Part shown: positions 1 through 11,223 of the stretch, in pieces
Position numbering within the stretch: position 1 is the stretch's first letter
Layout of the letters: each line of letters starts with the position of its first letter
Source of the DNA: Dichetophora obliterata
Lineage: Eukaryota; Arthropoda; Insecta; Diptera; Sciomyzidae
Direction: 5' to 3'
DNA: 64,000 nt
NCBI GenBank assembly: GCA_963920525.1
Contig: OY986436.1
Coordinates: forward strand, 24,476,818-24,540,817
Program-made: the position numbers and the translations under genes
Notes under the pieces: model-generated
What the model was told of the DNA's origin: nothing
Databases searched by the model: none
What the model saw: the letters and a program-made list of their open reading frames with translations, nothing else

Positions 1-992
1 CGTGACATTTTGACGTGCCAAATTGACACTCATCGAGTAATCGTTATGCTCCAATGTGCCAGTCAGGTTTTCTACAATAGCATCAGTGCGTGGGTCAGGC
101 CTTGGTAACGGCCAATCCATTGGAAAGAAGAAATAAGCGGAGGTGCATTCATTATAACTAGTTGCATCAGTGCTTTCTTCCTCAAGTATGCGAGCAAAGA
201 TTTGCCGACGCTGGCGTTCACGTAAATGCATGCGATCACTCAACGATTCCTTGCTTAGGACTAAGAAAGGTGGCCTTGATGAGGGTTGGTGTTGTTTGTG
301 TGCTAAACGAGCAGCAGTTTCGGTAAAGCGTTTGCGTGGCACACTCACAGCAGGTCTGCGCCTCGGTGGTTCCGAAACTTCACTACTGCTGTCGCAATCG
401 CTGCCCACGTCGCCTTTTGTAGCGGCTGAATCTATAAATTTTGGCAGCTCAGTAGCCTTAAGTGCAGGTAATTCAGATAAATTGAACAGATTTGAGTCTT
501 GAAGTAGTGTTGACTCCAATGTATTTGGATTGACATCTTCTGGTGAAGTGCGCCGCAACTCTTGTAAATAATCTTCTGGTATTCTCAATGGTACATCATC
601 GACAATTTCATTGACATCTTCATCAGTTGTGCATTTAAAAGCATTTAAATGGCGCATAAACTCTGTTTTGAGCATCATTTCTCGATAAAATCCAACACCC
701 TTTTGTTGTTTTTTATCTGCTGTTGTTGTCGCCAACACTGTTGTTTTGTCACCTTTTTTGGAAGAATCTATTTTATCCAATTCAAGTTCCAAGTGATACT
801 GAAAGGCCATCTCTATATAATGATGTATTGCCATAATTTCAAGTAATTTGGCTTTTTTCCACAACTCTGGAAATTGCTCGTCCAAAAATTTCTCTACCGT
901 CTCCTGCTTTTTATAATCGTTTGGTATGTATTCAACATTTTTTTGTGTATTACTAGTGTTGCTGTATTCTATCATTTCAATATCTTGAAGTT
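1..992 (-). CDS. Large internal coding exon, candidate solo-specific exon of the vasa/solo locus (partial, runs off the left edge)
   Basis: On the minus strand 330 codons are open from 990 to the window edge, far longer than expected by chance in such AT-rich DNA. An acceptor (tttgtattttctag) precedes it at 993-994, leaving two exon bases (AA) before the first whole codon. The donor of the upstream vasa-like exon (9319) ends one base into a codon (G), so joining gives GAA (Glu) and keeps the frame. The protein begins LQDIEMIEY, has a likely helical stretch near residues 32-72, then an acidic/Ser-rich middle, a basic PRRRPAVSVPRKRF patch near residue 200, and an Arg-rich helix (LRERQRRQIFARILEEE). 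I do not recognise a domain. Known: in Drosophila, solo (a meiotic cohesion protein) uses the first vasa coding exons and then splices to exons lying inside the next vasa intron. Strand, phase and position fit that. Alternatively it is an unrelated nested gene. Confidence 0.55.
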
Positions 993-2285
993 CTAGAAAA
1001 TACAAAAACACAAAATGGTTGCTCAGTGTGACATATATTTTTAACTTTTTCTTTTAATTTTCATTTCAACTCTTATAATTAAAAATTGATAAAACACAAT
1101 TCTATAATAACAGGCAACAATTCTATAATTTTTTGTATTTTCTAAATCCATTTTTATTAGTTGCGTTAGTATTAGTGGAACGTTTAAGTGTTTGTGCATG
1201 TTAATGGTAAAGTATTGGATTAGTACTTAAAAAAGGCAAAACATACAAACCTTGTTTTATAGTTTGGAAGAGTATTTTAAAATAATAACCACAGAAATCA
1301 CACACAAATAATAATACAAAACAATAATATCAAGCTTGACGCTAGACAGGACAAAAAGTCGTTAGTACCTTTTTTTAAACGTTTTTTGTTAAATTTTGTA
1401 TTACATAATTTTACAAAATTAAAAAAAAAAAATAAAAACTTCTTAACGAAACATAATAGAAATGGTAATTCGTTAAAATGCAATATACACTCACGCTCCC
1501 AAAAATAACAAAATTCTACTGAAAAGAAGTGAATGTTGTTTTTAATTTCCAAGGCAAATGGCTGTAAAATTCAATGAATATCGGGCACAACAAAATTCGA
1601 ACACTTCAACTTTTAAAATCAAATGTGACGACATTAAGAAGTCCAATCAGGTGCGATCGACTCCTCTCAACATGTCCCTCTTCAAGAATTTCTATAAAGT
1701 TTGATTGTGCTTCTTTCATGGTTTCGGCACACTGTGTTATAGTTCAAGAAAAATAATAATTGTTATCAAATTATTAGGTAGGCTTTTTTTTAGCTTGATT
1801 ACATACTTTGATACCAAACAAACCTTCAAAATCGCGAATTGTGACAAAAAACCAAAAAAGGTAGGTTCATGTGAAAAGGATTATAATAATAGTATATTAT
1901 CTACCGTAATTTTAGAGCAGTCGGTCGGGTAGTTTAGGTCTATGCGGACAGACGAACAGCACTTAGTTTTTATATATAAAGATATTTCTTTGGGCACTTA
2001 ACCAAATTAATTTTGTGTTGATAAACGGCAGAAAATGTACACAAATAATTTTTTCGATGTGATTTTCTATATTTTTTATTACATTTGAACAATACTTAAG
2101 CATGGTTTATGAAATGCAATATATAACTGAAGTTCTACTTAGATAAGATTTGACTTAAGTTCAACAAGAGCATTGGTGGTGAAGCGTTTTTATTATTTTC
2201 CCATGATTTACATGATGATTCGCTGACAATTCAAAAATGAAATCGATGAATATGGTTCGATGAACGATGAATGTGTATCGTTAGT

Positions 2286-2525
2286 TGTTTTTTTTTTTTT
2301 GAGACTACCCTGTAGTTAGGCCGCTGGCAGCATATCCCTTTGGACATGCCATTTCTCAAACCTTTACAGATACGGCCTGCCTAATGGGACAGTAGAATTG
2401 TAAAGCATGGTATTGCAAGTTGGGTCCGTTTGCCCCTGTCAATGACATCGATGTGTTAAAAGGACGTACAAGATAAGAGGCGAGGGGCACGCCCCTACCA
2501 CTGGGGGTATATGAATTCTCATATC
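2286..2525 (-). mobile_element. 5'-truncated poly(A) retroelement tail
   Basis: Read on the minus strand, a GC-richer sequence from about 2525 ends in a poly(A) run (poly(T) at 2289-2301 on the plus strand). It has no ORF and looks like the 3' UTR of a non-LTR retrotransposon. A second GC-rich island (about 2700-2800, with ccgtgggtgtgggggaaacc) may be another fragment; I cannot assign a family. Confidence 0.45.
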
Positions 2526-2799
2526 AAGTTGAAACTTGAATCTACTGCGTATTTTATATAGAACACACACAAACATTTCAACACACAAAACACGTACACA
2601 GATTTCCTTTGCTCACTTATAATTGCAATTGCTTATAATTATCATCAATCAACTCATAAAAAAATTGCAGCTTAAAATGTTTTAAGAATAACAAAATCTT
2701 AAATACTTTGTTGGTCGCCAGATAGCCGCACAGAGCCGTGGGTGTGGGGGAAACCCATAGCCCAGGAGGGGCTAGTTTTGGTGTTAAAACCCTCCAAAG

Positions 2800-5212
2800 A
2801 TTTCGAAGGTATACAAAAATTAATATGAAAATAATATTAAAAAATCTTTAGGTGTCAAAAAATAAATTTGAAATCTTTTAGAACCGAAAAATGGACATTA
2901 ACAATACAAAATTTTAAACAACAAATCGGTTGAGTCATGCAATTTTTATATTTTCTCGAATCCAATTAAAACTTAGATTGGTTAGGTTTATTTAACAAAT
3001 TCTTGAAAATTCTGTGGACAATTCTGTAGAAACATTTTTTAATATGGAAAGGTCTAATATTTGAAAATTTTTTAAGGAATTCAAAATGTTAAATTTTCTT
3101 TTTTTAATGTTTAAACCACAATAATATCAACAGATTATACATATTTCGAGAACATTAATAATATAAGTACTTTTCCTACAATAACTCTACTGTTCAAATG
3201 GTAAATGTTTCGTAAATTTAATTTTTGTAATTATTCAGAAGGTTAAGAAAAATACTTTTTCTATCTATTTTGAATTTTTTTTTTTTTAATAGGCATTTTG
3301 AATCAATTTTTATATAAATTATGTTAAAAATTGAACCGGACTGTGGGAATGAAACAGCAACAGTTGACAATAAAGCTAATGATTTTTTTAAGGCTGTTGT
3401 AACACTGTTATAGGCTGGGCGTTAATTTGTAGCGCGATCTGTCGCGTAGTTTCTTTTTTATTGCTTTCTAAGCAGGTTTCGACTCGCGTCGTTTCATCGG
3501 TGAGATTGTAAGGTGCAACCAGTCCTTTATAATTCAAATCACTCACACTTTTATGCGGCTTTAACAAAAAGTGTTACAAGTGGAGCTACAGTTTGAACTT
3601 TGGGTTCATGGTTCCTTTTTTACCGCTGCCAATGCTATACATGACTTGTAAAGCATTTGTTTTATAAAAACAAGAAGAATACTTTACGAACATGCAAATT
3701 GATGTGAAGAGAATTGTAACCATATTGTAAACTTAGCCGCTGCAAATGGATATTCAACTTAATAGCTGAGTAACTATAGTGATTATTGTGAATGTAATAT
3801 TAATATCCGTGTTTTTTAAAATTCAATATGAACGCAAAAAGTGTATCGATGTAATTAACAAAATGTATGCATTTATTTAACTGTAAATTCTATTTATACA
3901 CTAGACTAGTGAATTTATGAAAGTAACACTTCATTGTACATTATAATTTAAGGGCTTTTATATGGCTCGTCATGTACATTCTGCCGTTGTCTCTTTCACC
4001 CTTGTATTTTAGGACAATCAGCAGGTGTAAAATATTCTGTAATAATATTGTAGTCAAGTGACAATCGATTTATTAATTCAATTGATAGTGTAACAGAACA
4101 AGCTGGCCATACATTACAGCAGCTAAGTTAACAAATAAGAAACGGTTTACATATATATTAAAGGGCTGCACAATTACATTTGAATTGCTGTACAAAACAT
4201 TTGTGGGGATTTCAATTACTTTCGTTCTCTCACTCTCATTTGCGGATAGCGTTGGCGTGAGCGAAGATTGTAGGTAGTGTGCGTAAGTAGAAAACCGGTT
4301 GAAAGCAAAACAAATAATAAATTGTCTATCGCGTATTAGTAATGTACATAAAAATAACTTGCAAGAGAAGAACAAGTTGGCAAGTACTTGAAATACTTGA
4401 TACCTCATTTCAGAAATTTAGAAGATGAATTTGCAGTTGCATGTTTTAATTTTAATGTATATTTTTTTAAAAACAAAAAACCATTCAGATAAAGACAACG
4501 AAAACACAAAAAAATCAAAAAAATTAAACTTTATGTGTGGAAATATATATTTATTAATTATTAATATTTGAATGTAAAACCTAAAAACCAGTTTAAAAAA
4601 TAATAAGTTTAAAATCACCGCTCACAATTTTTATAGCGTCGTTATTAAAACTGCTTTTAATATTTTTATTTACAGGAAAAGAATCACTTTTTGTTGGCTG
4701 TAAGCATTTAAGCATTAAAAAATTAAAATAAAACAATAATTCATCAATACTTACTTACTTCTTCAATTTCCATTTTTTTAAAGTTAACTCTTACTTTATT
4801 TTTACTTTACTATTGCTTTCATTACAACTGATAATGACTTCTGCTTTCAGCATATGCAAGTACTTGCAGTAGAAGGTAGAACTATACAGTTTTTTTTCAT
4901 TTGCCGAGATAGCGACCGATAATTACTGTAATTGATGAGAGCAAGTTACGTTTGCATTTGATACGAGAGAGAGAGAGAGAGTTAAAACATTACTTTTTCT
5001 CTGAGCAACAAGCAACGCTTTTATGCTATTTCTTTGCTTAATTCTGCTACAAGTGATGTGCGTAGCTAAAAGTACTTGATGGAATCAAAGAAGCAAATAC
5101 ATTTGTGCAGCACTTTAATATATATATATATCTTGTAATATCGTTTATTTCAATTAAGTACTACTATTGCTTTGTAAAAAAATTACCTCAAGTTTGGCCT
5201 GCGAATTTAATA
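2800..5212. other. No gene seen; AT-rich intronic DNA
   Basis: The stretch is rich in A/T homopolymers and has a short (GA)n run at about 4968-4982. The minus-strand ORFs at 4073-4408 and 4418-4618 have simple-sequence composition, no domain and no splice context. Nothing convincing is seen. Confidence 0.5.
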
Positions 5213-6249
5213 ATGGAAAACAAAGTTCAGCAAAGAGTGCATTAGAAATTGTATTTTGCCAACAAAATTTCTAGTCCGAATGCATTAAAAATGTTGCAAA
5301 AAAAAACTATGGGGAGTCTGCTATATCACACGTACGCAAATTTGAGTGGTACACATTGCTTAAAGAGATAATTTTGTCGTAGATCAGTAGACAACTTGCC
5401 TCATCCTTCTCCTCCAGCAAAATGTCAAAAAAGTAAAGGACATTGTGCTCGAAAATCGTCGTGCGACCATGAGAGATATAGCTGGTGAGCTTGATATATG
5501 GACTGGAACATTGTACACAATGTAACACGATGTTTTAGATATGCGACGGGTTGCAGCGCGACTTTTGTCAAAATTGCTAAATTTCCTTCAAAAAGAGTTT
5601 CGCAAGACAGTCGCTCAGGAAATGATTTTAAACTATACGGACTCAGCTCATTACTGTTAACGAGACTTGGGTTTACGAGTATGACGTCGAAAAAGCTCAA
5701 TAATCTGCAGAATGGCGCTATCCGGATGAGCCGAAAACCAAAAAACCACGACAAACAAAGTCGTCCAAAAATTAAGGTGATGTTCGTTGACTGTTTTGTT
5801 CTATTCTCAAGGTGTCTCACTCCGAATTCCTTTCGAAAGGTCAATCAGCCAACGCTCAATATTATTTGAGTGTTTTAAAGCGTTGGCGCTAGAATATTCG
5901 GCCAAAGAGGCCAGAACTATGGAAGGACACAACATGGTTTTTTCACTACGACAATGCACCAGCTCACACATCACAAATTGAACGCGATTATTTGACCAAC
6001 AACGCCAATATCGTTTAACAAGCACCATATTCGACAGACATGGTTCCGTGTGACTTTTTCATATTCCCCAAACTCACATTGTCTCTTCGTGGAAAATTTG
6101 AAACAATTGAAGTCATCAAAGAGAATTCGCAGAGGGAGCTAAAGGCCATTGCAAAATCGGCCTACCAAAAATGCTTCCAAGACTGGAAAAAACGTTGGCA
6201 TATGAGTATCGCCTCCGATGGTGATTATTTTGAAGGTGATAAATATTGA
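5213..6249 (+). pseudogene. mariner-type (SETMAR-like) transposase pseudogene
   Basis: A start (MENKVQQRV) at 5213 opens a decayed mariner transposase read across frames and stops. Recognisable blocks are VLENRRATMRDIAGELDI and RRVAARLLSKLLNFLQKEF (helix-turn-helix region), QCTSSHITN (second catalytic block, degraded), STDMVPCDFFIFPKLTLSLR (third catalytic Asp) and the C-terminal YQKCFQDWKKRW...SDGDYFEGDKY. At about 345 codons it is close to the usual mariner length of 345-350 residues. Several frameshifts and nonsense codons make it inactive. It sits in the opposite orientation to the vasa/solo intron around it. I could not fix the terminal repeats with confidence. Confidence 0.85.
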
Positions 6250-7387
6250 AGAATAATTAGCCATTGTTGTTTTGTTGCCGGTTCAATTTTTGACGTATAG
6301 TCTACATAAAAGCATCGAAAATGTTCAAATTAAAAAATTTATAAAATTCATTAGAGAACTTTTAAACAAATTGCGAAATAAATTTCATTTATTCGAGCCA
6401 GGGTATAAACTAATATAAAAATTTAAATCGACTCGAAATCCATTACGATCGAGCTACGATACGGCCGCCTGCCAAAGTAACTTTCTCGAATATATTCCAG
6501 CTCTTTCATTAAGAACGTCGGCACACTCTTTCTCACAAGTTTGTTTATTGTAGATGATGATTTTTCAACACTATTCAACGTAAAAATCCTTTCTTAGTTA
6601 TTCTTAATAACTGCCTACTTTTTTTTCTGAACACATAAAACACATAAGCCAGGAAATTGACTTTTCGAGACGTAATCTTATATCTGAGAGAACAATTTAA
6701 TTAATTTTTTATTTTTAATATGTCTTTTTGCAAATTCTTAGCAGAATCGTAATTTTTTTCTGAGAGTGAAACTGCAGTTTGTTTTTCAATACTATTACTT
6801 TTGCAGAAATGAAAAATTCGATGCTATGTGTAAACTTTTGTCGGCCACTGTATATTGCAATTTTAGTAAACATTTTTTAAAATTGTTGTTGTGCTCTTTC
6901 TTGACTTCTTGTTGGAGCCTAGATTGAGTCGTAATAAAGAAGAAAACAACAAATCTATGCAGAACAATAAAGAAGTAAACAAAGAGCACAACAACAAATC
7001 TTTGCAGGATCAATGCAATCACTTTTTCGAACTTTTGCTATTTGCAAAATAGTAGAACAAACATAGCTTTGAAATACAAAAACAGTACAAGTAGTTCTGT
7101 TTTGTAATTAAACAGAAGTTGTGCATATAAGTTTGTCAAAATGGATGAAATGCAGAAGCCCCAGAATCCTGAAGAGTTGATGTGATGCAGGAAACATCTG
7201 TCTAGCATACTTGGTTAATTGTTCTGTAATGAACTTGTTTTTGCAACCTGATGTTTCATCTACTAATTTGGCATTAAGCTCAAATATAATTCTAAAAACA
7301 TATATTGTAGGTAAAGTTATTGACAAAAACTATGACCTTTTCTAAAAATGTACACGCAAAAAAAGAAGTAGCCAACTTGACCACTTA

Positions 7388-7735
7388 TAAAAATAAAATA
7401 AACTGGCCATTTCAGCCCTTGGAAGGACTTTGACCTAGCTTCTATTGATCAATTGTGTTGTGCGTGTTATTAAATGTTTGATCACAAATGACCGAGAACT
7501 GGACCTACGTGTTTTATGCCGATAAATCTAAACTACGAACGGCTTATGTTCTCAAGAAGATTTACATAGCAATTTGTACTCTCTGAGATTTGCCATTGTA
7601 AGCAGAGAGGTGACGACCGAACAGAAAAATTAATGCAATTGAAAAAAGTTTCTGTCTGAGCTGGAATTCGGTCTACCGCAGTTCTTTAGCTTAGAGGCCA
7701 CGTAGTCTATCCACTAGGCTACGACCGCCACCGCC
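7388..7735 (-). mobile_element. tRNA-derived SINE, family 1, copy A
   Basis: Flanked by a perfect 13-bp target-site duplication, acttgaccactta, at 7375-7387 and 7736-7748. On the minus strand the head carries a pol III box A (GTAGCCTAGTGGATAG) and a diverged box B, and the body ends in a T/A-rich tail beginning after GGCCAGTTTATTTTATTTT. It is homologous over its length to the copies at 22594 and 37295. Confidence 0.9.
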
Positions 7736-8363
7736 ACTTGACCACTTACTCTGATATTTTAGAATGAGACACGTTGAAGAATGATGATGAATTAATTTTG
7801 CATGAAAAATATTGCCGCCAATACATTTTTTAAAATCTAAAAGCCTCCTTGGAAAATCGAGCCTATGAAATCGAGTATACTAGCCTAGCGCATAAAGCAT
7901 GCACTCAAAACATGAGGAATAGTTTAATTGCCTCCGGGAGTTTTAAAAAAACAAGACACTTTTCTAAAGTTTTTTTTCGAAGCTGTACTTTATTTAAGAG
8001 CAATTTTTTTACATTATTAAAGATAAACTATTGAAGATTTATCTCTGGCATTTTGGTCCAAAAATATTCTTCGATAAGGTAGAAAAGTGCAATCCCGCGA
8101 AAGTCCTTAAATTTGCGGTGAGCAAGATTGCTCAAAAACTACTTAGTTTTCAATTTCACAGAATCACTAATACTATTTATCAGAAAGCAGTAAACTTGGT
8201 ATAACTTTATAGAAAAAACACTTTTAGATTCTGTCAACAGAGACGATAAGGCCAACTCGTAAATGTACGCATGAGAGATGATACTGAAGGGCAGCATTTT
8301 AAAAAGCTAAAACACTGGCATCAATAAATTTTATTAAACTTTAAGCAATTCTCTTTGTATATA

Positions 8364-8508
8364 GGTCTATTTCCGTACTTGATTCAAGTAACTTGAAGTT
8401 GCTTGAAAGCGTTATTTTACAAATTTTTGAGCTAGAGAGAGAAGAATAACATGCAAAATGTCACTCTCTAATCTATTACAATTACTTAAGTTAGTACGGA
8501 AACAGACC
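8364..8508. mobile_element. Palindromic MITE with GGTCTATTTCCGTACT ends
   Basis: Its ends are inverted repeats (GGTCTATTTCCGTACT and AGTACGGAAACAGACC). It is 145 bp long, has no coding capacity and is flanked by TA-rich DNA. Related copies lie at 28257-28744 and 60389-61923. TA flanks suggest a mariner/Tc1-like non-autonomous element. Confidence 0.75.
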
Positions 8509-8529
8509 TTATAACTAATATACAAACGG

Positions 8530-8920
8530 CCTTTGTAGTATAGTGGAGAGTGCGCTGGACTATCAACCCAAAAGTCCCTGGTTCGAATCCGAGTGCGGGC
8601 ATGGTTCTTTTCACTTTCTTTGTTCTTTCCTACATTTAAGAATTATGGAAAACTAAAAATCCACAACTAATTTGTGGAAAATGTAGAATTGAAGGACAGG
8701 AACAACTAAAGGCTGGAAAGGCTTGCTGAGGTTAAGGCATAACACTAGCCTTGGTCAAAAGCAATTCAAATTGTCTGTAACAGTTTTTTCGCCTAATCAA
8801 TAATTCACGTATGGTTCCACTCAATTCCTCTAAACAAATCTATCCCTTTCCTTTCAGGTCAAAGACCAAACCTTGTTTGTATAAGGCGCATGCCTTGGTT
8901 TTTTTATCATTAAAAAAAAA
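8530..8920 (+). mobile_element. tRNA-derived SINE, family 2
   Basis: A tRNA-like head shows box A (TAGTATAGTGGAGAG) at about 8535-8550 and a perfect box B (GGTTCGAATCC) at about 8580-8590. A non-tRNA body and a poly(A)-like tail ending at 8920 follow. Both ends abut an 8-bp repeat, acaaacgg (8522-8529 and 8921-8928). The acceptor and T stems pair poorly, so it is a SINE and not a working tRNA gene. It is unrelated in body sequence to family 1. Confidence 0.75.
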
Positions 8921-9318
8921 ACAAACGGATATCATTTACTGACACTAAAAATTAGAAAATTTTGTTTTGTCAAGTAATCATTTGAAATTCTCATTCATCG
9001 CATATGCCCGCCATGTGCTCGTTGTTGTGCTTCAGAAACAATTACGATAAAAATTAGCACACTCGACAGCACAAACGAACTGTGCTAGAAAGTCCTTTCA
9101 AGCAAACCATTTTTAAAAATGTCCAAAAGTGAATAGTATATTTGAGGAATCTGTATTTGATCAGCTTTTTAAAAAATTTTTTATTATTTTTGTTTTTATA
9201 ATTCCTACAGTGATGTTTTTATAAATATTTTCATAAACGTAATCTTCTGAACTGAATTTATAAAAATATATGTATTATAAAATATGCTCAAAATATAAGT
9301 ATACAGTAAGAAACTCAC

Positions 9319-9823
9319 CGTTTGATCCGCCATTTTCCTCATTATCGTCACCATTTCGATCGCCGTAGCCGCCGCCACCGCCGTAACCACCACCACCGTA
9401 ACCACCACCACCGCCGCGACCACCTCGACCTATAAAGAACAAAAACAAGACAAGTTTAGTCTTGCTATAAATAGCTATATAAAATAAACGTACCCCTACT
9501 GCCGCCGCGTCCACGTCCGCCGCCGCCAAATTTGCGCTCGCCGCCATCCTCATTTCCATCGTCATAAGTTTTGTAATTAGAGCTACTTCCGCCAAAACCT
9601 TTGCCGGTTGCCTAGTTGTAAATTAACAACATAACATTTAAACATAATACAATACATATTTATAAATACAAGGTGCAGTTCCATGCAAGGCTTAGATCAA
9701 AACTTAACCTCACTTAACTTGTTGATGTGAACCAAGATTGACCTTAAGTAGCGATAATATTACATGTTTTCCACAAGTCGGAAAAATACTTACCTCGGTG
9801 CTGTCGTCGCCCCAGTCTGACAT
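9319..9823 (-). CDS. vas: vasa-like 5' coding exons (three exons, RGG-rich N-terminus shared with the candidate solo exon)
   Basis: Three minus-strand exons: 9823-9794, 9611-9494 and 9429-9319. All use GT..AG borders (donors gtaagt, gtacgt, gtgagt; acceptors ctag, atag). They give MSDWGDDSTE, then ATGKGFGGSSSNYKTYDDGN..., then RGGRGGGG/YGGGG repeats and an acidic end (DDNEENGGSN): 86 residues plus one base. The ATG at 9823 follows ATTAAAAAAA directly after an acceptor, so I prefer it to the upstream in-frame ATG at 9910, which lies in the intron. A Met-Ser-Asp-Trp start and an RGG/acidic N-terminus are typical of dipteran Vasa, the germline DEAD-box RNA helicase of nuage and pole plasm, and the vig-like gene nearby supports the identity. 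The helicase core is not in the window, so another RGG protein cannot be excluded. Confidence 0.72.
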
Positions 9824-9836
9824 TTTTTTTAATTCT
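9824..9836 (-). promoter_or_regulatory. 5' UTR splice acceptor of the vasa-like transcript
   Basis: On the minus strand, attgtctatttcag precedes 11 untranslated bases and the ATG at 9823. It is a strong pyrimidine-AG acceptor and implies at least one upstream non-coding exon, located to the right in this window or beyond. I could not locate that exon or the promoter. Confidence 0.7.
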
Positions 9837-10805
9837 GAAATAGACAATTTAGGTCGTGGTTTAGTATTTTGTTGACGATTGTTATTAAAATGAGGTTTAT
9901 TAGAATTCATTTTAATTTGTTTGCTTCTTAATACAAGGATGCTTTAAAATGTGCCGGATATATTGTTTATAGCTTTAACTTTGCATTGGCTTGTAATTCT
10001 ATTTTTTTTTTTCCCAACGCTGCCGAACAGAAATGTCAAACACAAAAAGCTCTCATTGTGAACAAACCCTACTGCAGATTTAAATACAGGGCTGCTCTCA
10101 GTTAAGTTAAATATTCTGCTTAGTCCCATGTTACAGTGGCGGTCATGGGCTCATCATGGCCATGCATTGTTGTTGTTTAATGTAAATTGAAAATTTGAGA
10201 GCGAGAGCAAGAGTACATTTTCACCACCACGGTCAACATATGATTGGACAAAAATATGAAATCATGGGATCAAAACAGTGTTGCGTTGTAGAATTATTAC
10301 CAACATTTGTGTTTAGGCACGAAAATAATAGTACACTTTTAGTACGAAATGTATGAAAGCAGTAATGAAACCTGCTTAATAGCAACACTCATCGGTTGGA
10401 AAAATTCTAAAAGTAATAAAAGTGTACTGGTGCTTAGGCATCATATGACCGCCAGCATAACATACTTTCGTCACACAGCTCATCAAACGAAAAAAAGAGA
10501 GTAAAAAGTGACATGACCAGGGATCATATGACGACCACCGTAACAACACCCGAGGCATGGTACACAGAGGCATGGCAAAATTAGACAAGGTAGTGTTAGG
10601 GCGAAGAGCCGGTGACCAAAACTATAAAAACGAAGTTGAGAATGCAATATGAAAGCAAAAATTGGCAAAAATAGCAAAATGGCTGAGTTTGACTGTTATG
10701 GTCACTAAGAAAGAGAACACATTCAGCCCTAATACTACCTTGTCTAGTTCTACTATGGTTAGAGGGAAATAAAAACAAAAAGGCATAGGTTACGCTTAAT
10801 TTTAA
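9837..10805. other. No gene seen; upstream region of the vasa-like gene
   Basis: It holds partially repeated segments around cgcataggtc-free, CATATGA-containing sequence (10230-10540), where catatgaccgccagc and related words recur. Minus-strand ORFs of 61-113 codons here have no recognisable domain. A 5' UTR exon for the vasa-like gene may lie here, but I cannot point to one. Confidence 0.35.
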
Positions 10806-11223
10806 CCCGCCGTTAGTCTGACATAACCCAGAAACCTCCCTATCACCCAAACAAGCTTGGAATATGCTTGTAGTAAGCTTACAAGCGTAAGCATTGTGCT
10901 TGGAAAAAGCTTGTAAGTGGTTGTAAAATGCTTTCAAGTAATTTTAGAATAAGCAAAAAGGAACCCTTGGAAAAATATTCCTTACCGTAATATTATTTCA
11001 GTCGTTTACAATTCAATTGGATATACAGTAATGTAGCAAAAATAATATAAGGTAAAACATAAAAAAAGTCTTATTAATAGCTTAATTCCAACTTTTGTTT
11101 TTTATTTTATAATGGTAAAACAAATATTGTTGAGATATCGTTAAGTTATAAAATTAAAATAATATACGTATTCAATACAAAAGTATTCAATAAAAAAAAT
11201 ATATTACAAAAGTAAGTTTCCAT

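Larger units (their letters stand above)
993..9318 (-). other. Intron (8.3 kb) between the shared vasa-like exon 3 and the candidate solo exon
   Basis: The donor is GTGAGT at 9318-9313 and the acceptor AG at 994-993, on the minus strand. It holds a mariner pseudogene (5213-6249), a MITE (8364-8508), two SINEs of different families (7388-7735 and 8530-8920) and a retroelement tail (about 2288-2525). No DEAD-box exon is visible, so the helicase core of vasa must lie beyond the left edge if this is vasa. Confidence 0.5.

Noticed and set aside
170..502. Plus-strand ORF of 110 codons
   Set aside because: It is antisense to the 330-codon minus-strand exon, which has a good acceptor and a compatible phase; this is its shadow.
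3400..3560. GC-richer patch (gcgcgatctgtcgcgtag) as a possible promoter or small RNA
   Set aside because: No pol II core motif or RNA fold could be supported by eye.
6795..7326. Minus ORFs of 72-75 codons in the long intron
   Set aside because: They have low complexity, no splice signals and no domain.
8530..8605. A working tRNA gene
   Set aside because: Box A and B are present but the acceptor and T stems pair poorly, and it continues into a body and A-rich tail between direct repeats, as a SINE does.
9205..9910. Unspliced long minus frames, including an upstream in-frame ATG at 9910 (MNSNKPHF...)
   Set aside because: They cross clear GT..AG introns. The 9910 start lies upstream of the acceptor at 9835, so it is intronic.
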